Shown here: one piece after another, positions 1-11,869 of the stretch
Layout: each line of letters starts with the position of its first letter
How positions within the stretch are numbered: the stretch's first letter is position 1
Assembly: GCA_019426215.1 (NCBI GenBank)
Contig: CM033392.1
Span: 33,772,814 to 33,836,813 of the forward strand
Origin: Buddleja alternifolia
Lineage: Eukaryota; Streptophyta; Magnoliopsida; Lamiales; Scrophulariaceae
DNA length: 64,000 nt
Direction: 5' to 3'
Notes under the pieces: generated by a model
Databases searched by the model: none
What the model saw: the letters and a program-made list of their open reading frames with translations, nothing else
Told to the model about the DNA's origin: nothing
Translations under genes and position numbers: made by a program

Positions 1-1083
1 AGCCTGGCTTTGTAGGTGTCTACTTTGCCATCAACATCAATCTTTCTCTTGTAGATCCATTTACACCCGATTGGTTTTACCCCTTCAGGTTGGTCTACAA
101 GTTTCCAGACTTATTTTGCATGCATCGAATTGATCTCAGTTTGCATAGCTTCACGCCATCTAGTAGCATCCACATCCACCATCGCTTGATCAAAAGTGGA
201 GGGATCATCTTCATGATCCTTCTCTAACACAGAATAGAGATCCAACTCCCTCTGCATTAGATATCCGTACCTCTCAGGTGGTTGAGATACTCTATTCGAT
301 CGTCGTGGTGGTGATTGTGTTACAGAAGGTTCGGTTCTCACTCCCTGTGTAGATGTATCCAGTGGGGTTTCATTTTGTTCTTCTAGAACAATCTTTCTAC
401 CCGTTCCTCCTTCTTGAATGAACTCATCTTCAAGAAAGTGGGCTTGTAAGGCTACAATGATCCTTTGATCATTGTCCAGGTAAAAGAGGTATCCCATAGA
501 ATTTTCAGGATATCCAATGAAACATCCCTTTAAGGACCTAGTCTCCAACTTGTCCACTTTAGTCTTTTTGACATAAGCCAGACATCCCCAAATCTTTATG
601 TGGTTAAGACTTGGTTTCCTATTTCTCCACATTTCATAGGGAGTCAGAGGAACGGACTTGGACGGACATCTATTAAAAATATGTGCAGCTGTAAACAGCG
701 CATGACCCCACAGTGAAATGGGTAAATCAGTGTAGCTAAGCATGGAGCGAACCATGTCCAACAAGGTTCGATTCCTTCGCTCTGCTACTCCATTTAATTG
801 TGGAGTCGCTGGAGGGTTTCAATACTATACCATTCTCTCTGAGGTATAAGTCAAACTCGTCGCTCATATATTCTCTTCCTCGATCAGATCGAAGAGTTTT
901 TATACGTTGACTTGTTTGATTTTCCACTAAAGCCTTGAATTCCTTGAACTTGTCAATGGATTCAGACTTATGCTTCATCAGGTACACTAGACCATATCGA
1001 GAATGGTCATCAGTGAAGGTGATAAAGTAAAGAAAACCTCCTCTGGCCATTTCTCCAAATGGACCACAAACGTCAGTATGCAC
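1..1083 (-). pseudogene. Element A pol fragment: integrase core and start of RT
   Basis: Two overlapping frames carry a copia integrase. The first (736-1083) begins HTDVCGPFGEMARGG and contains TFTDDHSRYG and LRSDRGREYMSDEF, the first two acidic positions of the D,D-35-E core. Near 830 a frameshift breaks the path to the conserved TPQLNGVAERRN block. The second frame (111-764) holds the C-terminal integrase (SLWGHALFTAAHIFNRCPSK, then YEMWRNRKPSLNHIKIWGC) and the linker to RT, with SNRVSQPPERYGYLMQRELD. Here Q precedes RELD where B has a TAG. RT is cut by the window edge. Non-functional because of frameshift and truncation. Confidence 0.88.
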
Positions 1084-1088
1084 TAAGC

Positions 1089-1346
1089 CTAAGATTTGTG
1101 AGGCCCTTTCAAAATTCCCTGTGAAGGGCGATCATTGAGACAAGATTCACAAGTAGGATAGGGATCCAATCCCAGTGGGCTAATTAGCCCATCTTTTTCC
1201 ATTTTTCGAATCTTTTGTTCGCCAGCATGGCCTTGTCGAAGGTGCCATATTAATTTTTGGTTTATTTCAAGCCTATTACGTTTCCTTTGTATTGTATTCA
1301 CAGCACACTTATTCTTGACATTAAGGTAACACAATGCATTTATCAA
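1089..1346 (-). pseudogene. Element A GAG-pre-integrase zinc segment
   Basis: The 85-residue frame includes LIWHLRQGHAGEQKIRKM and YPTCESCL, the His-His-Cys-Cys zinc-binding arrangement (HX3H, CX2C) at the N-terminus of copia integrases. The normally following LKGKM block is shifted out of frame. No protease active site (D-S/T-G) is present upstream: the stretch 1350-1670 between zinc knuckle and this domain is only about 300 bp and encodes no retropepsin-like sequence. The same gap occurs in B. Confidence 0.82.
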
Positions 1347-1670
1347 AGAAACAAAGCCTACTAATTTATTACCATAATAAATCTTGCATTGTTCATTAAT
1401 AAAATGAAAGTGTAACCTTATTTAACTAAAACGGAAATTGAACCAATGTTTAACAATATCCAGAAATAGCATATGTCTAGAATAAAAAATAATGAGGCAG
1501 ATCTTCTTTTAGTAGCCGCGACGCCTTGCCCGCTGCCTACTTTGATCTTCTCCTCATTAGGGCTCAGCTCCCTTCTTCTTCCCAGATTCTGATTCACAAA
1601 AGGTATCAACTTCTGAATCATAATCGATGAAGAGGGAATATTATAAAGCAATTAGTTTCAAACTATAAAG

Positions 1671-2510
1671 TTATTCACCTTTTGCTTGTATATTAGGACA
1701 GTCTCTTCTCCAGTGGCCCAGCTCACCGCAGCATAAACATGTGTCCTGTTTTCTAGCCCTCTTATTTCTCCTTCGTTGTGCCTTGTAGCAAGTCGTACTG
1801 GATGCTTCCTCTTCTAAATGAGCATTATTCCTTTTTCCATCAAATGTTTTAGGAAATGTAATAGCCATCGGATTGTTCCATTTGTCCGTCTTTATTTGTT
1901 TCTGAGCAACCTTGAGTTTTTCCAATAGCCCAGCTAAAGATCCCTCAATGTCATTCATATCAAAATTTATGACGAAATAATAGAACGAATCTGGGAGTGA
2001 CTGTAGAATAAGATCGACTTAGAGATGCAGGTCCATGTAGAAGTTTAAAGATTTTAGTTTTTCTATCATGGTCATCATTTAGAAAACGTGTTCTCCAACA
2101 TCTTCTCCTTCAGTCATTTTAGTTCGGAATAGATCCCTTGAAATAAAGTATTTGGTGGTCCTACCGCGTTCTCCGAACAATTCATCTAGATGAAGGATAA
2201 TGTCTCTTGCATTATCCATCTTATCATGAGACCTTTGCAGCTCTATGCACATTGAGCTCAATATGTACACTCTTGCTCTATGGTTGTCACAGCACCAATC
2301 CCAACGAGCTAGGTGAACTTCATCACCCTCGTCTGGTCTAGGAATGGAAGGACGACCAATTTCTAATACATAGTCAATGGATTCACTGCTAAGGACCATC
2401 CTAAGCATAGTGAGCCATTCTATGTAATTTGGACCGGTGAGAATCGTATTTTCCATTAACTTCGACAGTGGTTTGGGAGACATGGTTTTTGATTGAGAGA
2501 GATAAAACAA
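1671..2510 (-). pseudogene. Element A gag
   Basis: The frame from about 2483 starts MSPKPLSKLMENTILTGPNY and continues through a typical copia Gag N-terminal domain (EWLTMLRMVLSSESIDYVLE) to GEDVGEHVF, followed by a stop near 2080. The downstream frame (1671-1958) contains DIEGSLAGLLEKLKVAQKQI, a basic segment and the intact CCHC knuckle CLCCGELGHWRRDC (CX2CX4HX4C). The internal stop and frame change make it a pseudogene, although the knuckle is better preserved than in B, where the second Cys is Trp. Confidence 0.85.
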
Positions 2511-2998
2511 AATGACTGCAGAAAATAAGCCAGACTTAATTAGATTATTGGACTAAACTAAAACCAAGTTTAAAATCAAGGACTTTGACTTATAACTTGG
2601 CTCCCATTACATTTTTCAAAATTTCACACTCCCACTGTGAAAAGACGAAAGTGATCGTTGATGAAAACTTCGTGGTGGGGATTGAGTTCTTTAATTAACA
2701 TAATGGATGGCAACCCTTTAACGATATTTGGTCCATTACTTAATTAAAGTGATATCAAACATCAATCTATCAAATAGACGGTTCAATCATATTTATCCCA
2801 TAATCCACAAAAACCGCAACCCTTTAACGATTTAAACTCCTCATAATCTAACATTTGAATTTCACCTTGCAACCCTTTAACGATATTTGAGGTGAAATAT
2901 GTCTCGATTAAGGCATCTAATGCACTTAATAAAATTCTAGAACTAAATCTTGATACATGACCCCCACTTACTGGGAAGATGCCACATATGGATTTAAT
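2511..2998 (-). other. Element A untranslated leader with repeated motif
   Basis: Leader between LTR and gag, homologous to 29180-29728. It carries three copies of ATCGTTAAAGGGTTG (minus strand) at 2870-2884, 2817-2831 and 2711-2725. No primer-binding site of the usual TGGTATCAGAGC form is visible. Confidence 0.7.
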
Positions 2999-3530
2999 CC
3001 TTGATCTTAACAAGTTTAGTGGAGGGAAAGGATGCCTAGCACCCCTTACTAACTTAGTATAATTTTTATTTGGGAGAATTCATGTTCTAAACGTCTAACT
3101 CGTCTCACTTTGCACATTTACCAAATTTATATAACGCATATTGATAACACACATACTTCATACAACTAATGAACATGCATCGAAAGCAATAATACAACAC
3201 ACAAGTCTATGGGCTTTTATCTAGAGGGCCCAAGACAATGGGCCATCATAAAATTGAAAAAGAAAAGCCTAGCTAATTTTCGTGGGCTCCAAGCTCCTCT
3301 TCTTTTGCATGATCTCCATCTTGAAAGGCCTATTCTATTTCTATTTATTACAAGAGGTAATTTAAAACCTATACATAAATCTAGAAATAAAATAAAATGG
3401 GCTCAAACCGGCCCTTACAATCCATCAAAAGAAATACATAATCAAAAGAAGCAACCTAAGCCCATAGACATATGTCACCATCACATAATACATGTTCGCG
3501 ATAAATAAAGCACTTATGTTGGTGATTAAT
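2999..3530. other. Unassigned intergenic sequence
   Basis: No coding signal and no recognisable element ends. The text has the style of retroelement UTR or LTR sequence (GGGAAAGGATGCCTAGCACC, and phrases rich in GGGCC around 3210-3430), but I cannot assign it to a family. A 99-codon open frame at 3209-3508 looks random. Confidence 0.4.
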
Positions 3531-3671
3531 AAATTGTAGTACTAAGGCCATGTGAAGGCCTATTTTACATGTTTATTTCCATGAGTATGTATATGTTTGT
3601 ATTAGATTTTCTTAAGGCCTTGATGAGAGGCTAAATTGTAGTACTAAGGCCATGTGAAGGCCTATTTTACA
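3531..3671 (+). repeat. 39-bp direct repeat pair, 102 bp apart
   Basis: The 39-bp string beginning AAATTGTAGTACTAAGGCC occurs at 3531-3569 and again, identical by eye, at 3633-3671. The 63 bp between the copies also contain a CTTAAGGCCTTGATGAGAGG variant. It is probably a small tandem duplication inside an old LTR. Confidence 0.85.
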
Positions 3672-3689
3672 AATCAATATATGTGAAGT

Positions 3690-4320
3690 GAATTATCGTA
3701 TTAATTCTCCTATTGCTTTGTGTGTTGATTTTGTGCTTTTATCACAATCATATGCTTGCTATTGTGCATATTCTATCCATTCGAAAGAACATAGGTTAGG
3801 TGCAACAAGAATCAACACATCATCCGAAACTAATGTGGAATTGCCCCTAGAAATAGGTAAAGATTTTCGGGTGCTGTTAGCTGGATTTATCCGAGGAAAC
3901 TCTAGAACGTTAATGCGTGGTTATTGATTAGATTCTTGGATAGACATATTTAGAGAACCGTCAATTAATCATAAGATTATTATGAGCCGAGACATCGGGT
4001 AATAGTTAATTAAGGTTTTTTCCACCGAAGCAATAGGAGTCTAATAATTCGAAGAGTAGCTCACGTATATTGATGAGTAGATTAGGTTGTAGCATGTGCC
4101 TTAGTCATTTTATCACTCTTGAGATTTAATCTATAGTCCGTTTCTCTTTTGTTCTTCGCTTGCTTACTCGTTTTATTGCAATTTACTTTTGTCCATTTTC
4201 ATTAATCATAAACTAAAACACCTAGTCCTTGTGGTTCGACAACCCGGACTTTTAGTCCACTTTTATTACTATCACGATTAGTGCACTTGCTACTACGCAC
4301 GTTAGCATTTAGCGTGTCAC
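3690..4320 (+). mobile_element. Probable LTR remnant (Ty3/gypsy style)
   Basis: The stretch ends with TTCGACAACCCGGAC, then CTACTACGCACGTTAGC and GCGTGTCA, phrases typical of the U5 end of some plant Ty3/gypsy LTRs, and it terminates in CA. No internal domain or matching partner LTR is in the window. Assignment rests on remembered family style only. Confidence 0.4.
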
Positions 4321-4329
4321 GATTCCATT

Positions 4330-4760
4330 TAATGGAACTTCCATGGGGTTGTTCAGTATACCTATTCCCACAATATGAATCCTCATATATGCATAGGCTT
4401 TCACCGTGCCAATATCTATGGAACGAGATACACTCTATTTAGAGTACGCGTCATGTAAGCAAGTCTTTTGGGTCTCATTGATTTCCCTTTATCTCGACGA
4501 GCCCATTCACGACTTGGAACATATGTTTAAGGATCACAGCCTTGGAGACATATTCCATCATTGCCATTCCCGATGCGCAATGATGTCCCATAGCTATGTG
4601 TGATCTCTCGGGACTTTATTCTAAGTTAAGACCAAGCTATATACACGAATAAAGAATGCCAAAAGATTAACTTTATTTATATGAAAAAAATCGTTCAATT
4701 TAGAGTTATTATTACATAGAATGGCGCCCAAAATTGGTGCGTCGGGCATAAACTCTAACA
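4330..4760 (-). mobile_element. Copia LTR fragment related to element C LTR
   Basis: Aligns on the same text strand with 26560-26885, the U3 start of the minus-strand element C LTR. Shared blocks include GATCACAGCCTTGGAGACAT versus AATCACAGCCTTAGAAACTT, and GTCCCATAGCTATGTGTGAT. On the minus strand it begins TGTTAGAGTTTATGCCC at 4760, a proper TG LTR start that also resembles the B LTR start. The rest of the LTR is missing to the left. Confidence 0.65.
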
Positions 4761-5166
4761 CCCTAGGGAGCGGCGACTGAAGGAGTCCTTGGGGACTCTG
4801 CCTTGTTTGTTAAGTCATTAGAGTTATAAGATAACTCTAACACTAACAAGTCATTGTAACCCTAGTTGCATAACACACAAAAAGAAGAAAAGAATCCTAC
4901 CCAAAACATTTGCCCTAGCCGTCCACCACCATTTGAAGAGGGGATTTTTGGAGATCTTTGGAAGGTTCGTTTCGTGTGGATCTTTAGAGACAGGAGCTCA
5001 AGGAGTTGCCGTTACGCGAAGATTAATTACGAAATCGATAAGGTAAATCAGTTTCGTTTAGGTTTTGGAAAACCTTTAAAATCATCGAATCCCGTTAAAG
5101 TGATCTACCTATAGGAATTCAAAAAATTTATTCCGCTGCGTTTTTACTACGATGGATTCCTAACAA
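4761..5166 (+). mobile_element. Copia LTR 3' end fragment
   Basis: Ends with ATTCCGCTGCGTTTTTAC and CCTAACA at 5166, the same ending style as the B LTR (CCGCTGCATTTTATTCG, CCCAACA). It abuts, head to head, the minus-strand LTR start at 4760, and at its right side the SIRE-like fragment F starts directly. No target-site duplication was found. Confidence 0.55.
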
Positions 5167-7452
5167 ATGTCAAGTCAGCATTAATTGCTTTGACTTATCC
5201 ACTATCTCTGTTTAGCGTCAGGTAAAACGCTCTTTTTAAAATTCATTTTACTAAGCGTTAATTGGGAATTGGTTAGGCGTATAGTTCCTTTCAAGAGAAT
5301 GTTCAGACGCTGAAAAAATTGAAAAGCGTCTAAACAATTTTAATGCATAAATACAAGTGTGTATGACCAATGCAAAGAAAAACATTTTTGGTCAATTTCA
5401 CTTTTCTTGTAAAGTCGTCCCTTCTAAGGTTCCCCCTAAAATTAACATCTCATTCATATTTTCTTTGAAGCATTCAAACATAAAATAAGGTGAATTCTCC
5501 CTAAATTTTATGCCTATAAAGTATGATGTTTCGAATGATCAAGCATTTAAATCAATCATACCTAGTTCACTTCTTAAAGTGAAAGTATTTTTTGTTGAGT
5601 GCATGGAGATATCTTTCTTTTGAACATGGTCACGTAAGAAATGATAGCGATTGTCAATGTGTTTAGTTCTAGGATGAAGGACTGGGTTTTGGGTCATAGC
5701 TAAAGCGCTTTGGTTATCACAAGGAATAGGGGTTGGACCTAAGATTACTCCATAATCTCTAAGTTGTTGCCTCATCCAAAGGATTTGTGAACAACAGCTT
5801 TCTGCGGCTACATACTCGACTTCAGCGGTAGAAGTCACAATGGATTGTTGTTTCTTACTATGCCATGAAACCAATCTATCACTTAGAAATTTACATGTAC
5901 CACTAGTGCTTTTACAATCTAATTTGCATCCTGCAAAATCTGCATCTGAGTAACCAATTAGTTCAAAAAGAGAGTCCCTTAGATACCACAAGCCTACATT
6001 TTGTATGCCTTTTAGGTATTTAAGGATTCTCTTGGCACCAATTAAGTGTGACTCTTTAGGATCGGCTTGAAAATGTGCACACATGCATACCGAAAACATA
6101 ATATCAGGTCTACTAGCAGTAAGATAAAGAAGTGATCCAATGATACCTCTATAATTAGTGATATCAACCTGCTTCCCACTTTCATCTTTATCTAACTTAA
6201 GCATTTGGCTCATTGGAATTTTTGAAGGGGATTCATTTTCCATACCAAATTTCTTAATCATGTCTCAAGTATATTTAGTTTGGTTAATAAATATGTCATT
6301 AGGAAGTTGTTTAACTTGTAATACTAAGAAAAAAGTTAATTCACCCATCATGCTCATTTCAAATTCATCTTGTATCATTTTCAAAAATTTCTCACACAGA
6401 CGCTTATTAGTGGATCCGAATATAATATCATCAACATAAATTTGGACAAAAGAAAATATCTTCGTCATTGGTAATTTTGAATAACATTGTATCAACGCTG
6501 CCTTTTGAAAGACCTCTACCAATAAGGAAAACAAAGAGAGAGTCATATCATGCTCGAGGTGCTTGCTTTAGCCCATAAAGTGCTTTATCTAGATTGTAGA
6601 CCATACTCTTACCATGGTTGTTGATGAATTCTGGTGGTTGCTGCACATAGACTTCTTCTTGGAGTTTACCATTCAGGAAGGCACTCTTTATGTCCATTTG
6701 ATATACCGTGAATTTGTTGAACGCTGCATATGCTAGAAACATGCGAATTGCTTCAAGACGGGTGATAAGAGCATATGTCTCATCAAAATTAATGCCCCCT
6801 TCTTGGCAATATCCTTGAGCAACAAGTCTGGCTTTTTCCTTATAACAATACCATTCTTATCCATCTTATTTCTATAAACCCATCTAGTCTCAATAATTCT
6901 TTGATGAGTTTGTCTTGGTACTAGTGTTCAAACCTTACTATGCTCAAACTGATTAAGCTCTTCTTGCATGGCCTCAATCCAACTAGGATCACTTAGCGCT
7001 TCATCCACTTTCTTAGGTTCCATTTGAGATAGGAAGCTTGCGAACATGGCCTCATTAAGGGTAGCGGCCCTAGTCCTTACAGGCGCTCCTACATCTCCAA
7101 TAATTTGCTCTGGTGGATGATCATGTATCCATAGTCTATCTGGTTGGAACGGGTTAAGAGGTTGAACAGGAGCTTGTACAAAAAACTACCTTTTGTACAA
7201 GTGCTTCTAATTCACATTTTCTATTTTGCTCTTGATGATCGTTCCCTTCATGATCATCAGCAGTTCTTACATTATCCTTAATAACCTCACGACTAAACTT
7301 AGGAGGGGGCACTAAGATCTCATCATCGTTGTCACTTTCATCATCAATAGTGATCTTTGACGCTTGATGACACAAATCTTCAACTCCTACATCATTAACG
7401 TTAACCGTACTCGGTTCTTGATTAGCATCATCAAAAACAACACGAATGGATT
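5167..7452 (-). mobile_element. Fragment F: partial SIRE-like copia element
   Basis: Matches the SIRE-like element at about 40530-42800, reversed. It covers the spacer after pol, RNase H, RT and the acidic linker before RT. Homology stops at about 7452 in the equivalent of IHVVFDDAN, with no LTR at either side, so it is a deletion relic. The post-pol spacer (5167-5538) shares the GCGTTTT and GGGGGAATCC style of 42510-42800. Confidence 0.85.
5539..7375 (-). pseudogene. Fragment F pol: RT and RNase H
   Basis: RNase H frame 5539-6261 shows [31 protein letters not shown] and [23 protein letters not shown] is split into 6265-6546 (IYVDDIIFGSTNKRL, the YVDD catalytic motif) and 6548-6742 ([27 protein letters not shown]), so at least one frameshift separates them. 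The segment 7154-7375 corresponds to the acidic linker (DDESDNDDEILVPPPKFS). The C-terminal [15 protein letters not shown] block is missing from the RNase H end. Not functional. Confidence 0.85.
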
Positions 7453-8191
7453 TTTAATAGAGTCTTGATCAAGTTGGAATCAAGGAAATATTTTAGGAGA
7501 GAAAAAAAGGAACAAGTTAGCTTTTAGGAAACTCCTTAATAGAGTTTGATTAGGAATAGATGAAAGCCAAATCTTAGAGATTTTATTTCATCTTGACTTC
7601 CAATCAAATTAAACCTAGGAGTCTCTCTATAAATATGTGTGTTAAGAAACACACACACACTTTTATTTTAGTGAAATTTTCTACCACCAAGAAGAAGAAA
7701 AAGAGAGAAATTTTGTCTTCTTATTTTCTCCATAAAACTCGCCCCTCACCTACTATTTCTTGATAAGGTTTTGCTCATGTGTTGATATTGACCTTTCACA
7801 TATATTCCTATTTTCATATATAAGCTTAAATTAGATCTAAAATAATTATATAGGCTAGCATCACATATATAATTATTGGAAATTATATGAAGGTGTGGAT
7901 GCATCTTAGATGCGAGACTATTGGATTGCTTGAAGATACAGGAACAAATCGAAGCTTGGATTTTTCAAAAGGGGCCTACGGTTTTTTGAAGAATCGATCA
8001 TGGGAGTATTTGTTAGGATTGAAAAGATCAGAAACTTGTACGATGGAAAAAGCGCGAAAGGTATTTCTCGTAGTATAGTTTTCTCATTTTAATTAGCTCT
8101 ATTAAACTGGCCAATGAAATCCTATTTCAGGGTAGTTGTAAAAAATTTAAATTCCGCTGTGCTAACCTACCCCGGGGATTACCCAACCCAA
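7453..8191 (+). mobile_element. LTR-like end fragment
   Basis: Contains a TATA-like CTCTATAAATATG near 7625, a downstream leader rich in GAAGAAG, and ends ATTCCGCTGTGCTAACC ... CCCAACCCAACA at 8191, the terminal style of other copia LTRs in the window. No start TG and no partner are visible. The junction with fragment F at about 7452 is abrupt. Confidence 0.45.
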
Positions 8192-8930
8192 CACGTTCTA
8201 TAAAAGCATAACCGAAAGGTACATGCAATTCTATGAGTTAAAATTGGTGTTGACTAATTCATCTTATGTATTGAGTCGAATGCCTAATTGTTCCAATGGA
8301 TTGAATTGGTGTTGTTTATGGGAAAACAACATGGGCAAATTAGAACTAGAATCTCTAGTCTTAAGACATGAACTTAAGTGATGATTGAGGATTTGTTTTA
8401 TGCCAAATGGAAGAGTAAGAGCTGCAAAAGTCTCTTGAGAAGAGACAAAGGCTAACTCTACCATTTAAATCGCACATAAAAATGTGGCAATAAGAGGTAT
8501 CTAGATATGTGAACCTATCTTATCAATAAGATAAGGTTCTACCAACTGAATATCAAGTACGAATGTACTATGATTATCGATGAGGGTGTAAGCTCTTGAA
8601 TAAGAGCGAGATCTCACCTACCATATGTATATACCTGATGGCGAGATGAATAATCTATGAGATTATTTTATCAGAGTCGACGTTCAAGTAGAGCAAGTCA
8701 ACTTGACAGAAACGTAGCAAACCCATTTCACCAAAACCCTTGAGTAGGAGTTGTGTTCAAAAGGTCATCTGGATGATGGACCTGTGTGGGAACAGTAACA
8801 GTAGGCTCTTGGGCAAGTGGGAGATTGAAACTGTTGTATGTCCGGCGATCCATATGTTGGCTTGATCACTGGATCATAAACACTATAACAGTCTTATCAT
8901 TTAGATTATATCAAAACTGTCGGAATGTTT
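8192..8930. other. Unassigned repeat-like sequence
   Basis: No open frame of interest. The text (for example CTCTTGAATAAGAGCGAGATC at 8592-8612) resembles LTR or leader sequence next to family E but has no second copy in the window. It may be the missing 5' part of the family E repeat. Confidence 0.3.
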
Positions 8931-10412
8931 TTTTATTATCGACTACTCTTTGATAAAGATCCCATGGATTACATTTGGTTAGGGGAGGCGGACAGGATAC
9001 CTATGAAATGCTCTGAAAGACCGTAATCCTAAAGCACGGTCCAAGTCATAGAAGATGTGAGATGTGGGATATCACTTGCCTTGCCAAGACTTGTTCGTGC
9101 GTGTAACTCTCCCAAGAGGTTGACGTGTTCCATTGTCGATGGCTAGTATGGCCAATACATGTATGAAGATTCATACTTTGGGTCAGTATAGAATTGAACG
9201 GCCCTGCTAAGGATTCCTCGTTGGTGCTGTCAAACTTGGAGTCCTTGGGTCTTGTAGTGTGAGATAATCCTTAGACATGAGATGTCTTTGGAAAGGGTAC
9301 TACCCACTATACTTTGATATGCACATGCACTCCAGGAGAGTTATACGGCGTGTATGTTCTGTATAGTCCAATAGTACAGTGGAACAAGTGGCAGTCGTCA
9401 AGGGATCCATCCAGGGCTGTCTGCTTGGTATTTCCTATGTTGTTGAGTAAAACTGAATGATTGATAAAAGTCTCTGGCCAGAGCATAGTATTATAAGAGG
9501 GATTGGTGATCCCTACTTGGAAGACCGAATCATTAGTGGAACCAACATAGTCATTGTTTTCGAGGATACTGGGGTTTCGACCGCCGCCAAACCCTAAGTC
9601 TTAGACGAGAAAAAGATGGAGGGATTCGACTCACATGAAGATCAAAATCTGCATAGGTTTGTTTTTCATCATTAACATCTAGGAAGTCGTGGCGATGTTG
9701 CTAGACATCGATCCACGATCGATAGGTACCTTGGCTTAATTGGTGAAGTTAATCCAAGGCCTAGTTAATTATAAGGAATAATTAAACTAGCCTATGGGGG
9801 GACTTATTGCTAGCTTGTTAATGAGCCTAAGGGGTCACACACTTAACTTAGTGTCGTACATATTGGCTAGTTAATTTTTTGTGAATTAATGGAGAGATTA
9901 ATTAATCGGGAAAAGAAATAAATATATATTAATTTAAGTGGTCTTAATTAAATAGTCTTATAATTGAATATTGGAATATTAAATTGGGAAAGACTAGTTA
10001 ATTAATTAGTGGTCTAGTTAATTAATGTGTAAAATAGGAAAATAAATAAATATATATCTATATATATATATATTAATACACATTAGGCGTGTATGTGTAT
10101 GACTTTGGTGTAGGATTTTATCTTGTTCACCAAGTCTATGTATATATTTAATAATATCTTTGGTAGATCTATTCTAATTAATTAGATGACTAATTGATAT
10201 GGTAAGATCTTATAAATGTATGAGGATAGATATTGTGCATATGATAAGATTTATTTACTTAGTTAGTGGACTAATTATATGAAAAAATCTTATTTTGATA
10301 GATCTTATATATTTGGGAAGGATCTCAAATATATGAAAAGATCTTGTTTGTTAATTAGTGGATCTAATTAACTAAGAGAATTAAGATAGAAGGAAAGTTA
10401 TTAAATAAGTAT

Positions 10413-10456
<44 letters not shown>

Positions 10457-10996
10457 CCCATTTAGGCGTGTAGATGCATGTGTGTGAGTTTGACTTATGT
10501 TGGACTCTTACTCTATATATATGTGTATTGGTATTTTATTCTTAAGTCAAGGCAATTTATTCTACACAACTTCGACTTGTGAATTTATTTTCTCTCTTCC
10601 ACCTTTTTCACAGGTTAATTCATCCATCTCATGTGTTGAGTACGAAGAACACCAAAACATATTCTTATCCCTTTTTATCATAACCCAAAATTCGATATTC
10701 TCTTGGCTAGCATTGGTGGAGATAATCGAGGGTACAAGCTAAGGCGTGGATAAACTTAGAGGCGCAACACTTGGGGCATTAGGGAAAATCCATTCGGAGA
10801 GGTGTAGCAGGGAGTTGCTTAAAAAGACGTTTTTTAAGTTCTTCAAGAGGTAAACACGAGAAAACTCTCTCTTAGGATAGTTTTGAATCCGATGGTACCA
10901 TGTATACCTAGTCCTAATTTGGGGATGCCGAATTTTTTTATTATAATCCATGTTCTTCACCTCGCCGGCGTCCCCGGAGCTCCACGTGATCCCAAC
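8931..10996 (+). mobile_element. Family E repeat, copy E1 (probable copia LTR)
   Basis: Aligns in order with 18140-22960 once the three DNA elements inserted there are removed. Shared landmarks: GTGTGAGATAATCC, TTTCCTATGTTGTTG, AAAAGTCTCTGGCCAGAGC, GGATTGGTGATCC, CTTAGAGGCGCAACACTTGG. It ends GTGATCCCAACA at 10996, a copia-type LTR end, immediately followed by a decayed copia pol. It includes the palindrome TCTCTGGCCAGAGC at 9471-9484. I interpret it as a large LTR. No coding frame is present, and the left boundary is uncertain. Confidence 0.6.
10036..10448. repeat. (AT)n microsatellites inside E1
   Basis: Short TA runs at about 10048-10074 and a pure AT run at 10415-10448, each followed by a CACAC/GGCGTGT segment (CATTAGGCGTGTATGTG and CATTTAGGCGTGTAGATG). 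The paired layout suggests an internal diverged duplication of about 385 bp. Confidence 0.75.
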
Positions 10997-11869
10997 ATGC
11001 TAAAGACTCCTTTGGATACTAATTCTACAATCCCTTGGAACAAATGGTGATTGTTTCAAGGAATGCGACCTTTTTGATATTATATGGGAATAATGAGATT
11101 GTAGAGCTTTAGGAAACTCAAAGTATTGAGATACATCAAGAATGACAAACCAACTTACCTGATACCAAACAAGGAGCAATTCATGAAGAACAAGCTGAAA
11201 ATACACAACCTCTGAGGTGATCCATATGGATTCCAAGGCAAACCGAGACATGGGTCGGCCATTTACAAGAAAGAAAATCAGAGGATCCCACTTTAGACTT
11301 AGATCCAAATACTTATAGGGAAGCGATATTGGACATCGATTAGAGAAGATGGCTAGAAGTTATGAAATTCGAAATAGACTCCATGCACTTCAACAAGGTT
11401 TAAACCTTGGTGGACCCACCAGATGGATTTAAACCTATAGGATGCAAGTGGGTCTACAAGTGAGAAAGCTTGGAGCTGATGGAGAGGTTGCTACCTATAA
11501 AGCACACCTCGTGGGGAAAGGGTTTACTCAAAGGCAAGGAAATAACTATGAGGAAACCTTCTCATCAGTGGCAATAGTGAAATCCATAAGGATACTTCTA
11601 GCTATATTTGCACATTTCGATTTTGAAATTTGGCAGATGGATATTAAAACTGAATTCCACAATGGTGAGATTGAGGAGGAAATTTATAAGCAGTATCCAG
11701 AGGGTATTACATCCAAGAAAAGTGAACACAAGGTGTGTAAACTCCAAAGGTCCATATATGGACTATAACAAGCTTCTTGAAACTCGAATAAACATTTTGT
11801 GACTGTCATATGAGAGTATGGATATATTCAAAACGTAGATGAGGCAAGTGTGTACAAGAAGGTTAGTTG
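10997..11869 (+). pseudogene. Decayed copia pol: integrase tail and RT N-terminus
   Basis: A continuous but broken match to the B and C pol proteins. Remnants of the FIxRxxxFLE block lie near 11070. There follow an equivalent of the EAMQTEIDSMH block (GAAATAGACTCCATGCACTTC, 11369), an equivalent of PPEGFKPIGCKWIYK with a stop (11410-11465), and a 108-residue open frame (11442-11768) with YKAHLVGKGFTQRQGNNYEE, IWQMDIKTEFHNGEIEEEIY and YGL. The match ends near 11860, before YVDD, just ahead of an LTR start at 11870. RT palm and RNase H are missing, so a deletion joined RT to the LTR. Confidence 0.8.

Larger units (their letters stand above)
1..2998 (-). mobile_element. Element A: truncated Ty1/copia element, same family as B
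   Basis: Read on the minus strand this matches element B (27582-35141) almost base for base: leader, gag, integrase and the first bases of reverse transcriptase, which run off the left window edge. Homology to the B leader starts near 2998, exactly where the 5' LTR should end, but the sequence beyond (3000-3060) does not resemble the B LTR. Either the 5' LTR was lost or the element was joined to unrelated DNA there. It keeps about 66 bp near 1400-1465 that B lacks. Orientation and family are certain by direct comparison; the right boundary is approximate. Confidence 0.9.

Noticed and set aside
3209..5114. Small plus-strand open frames at 3209, 3688, 4406 and 4866 as host genes
   Set aside because: Each overlaps LTR-like sequence, has no recognisable domain and no intron or promoter support.
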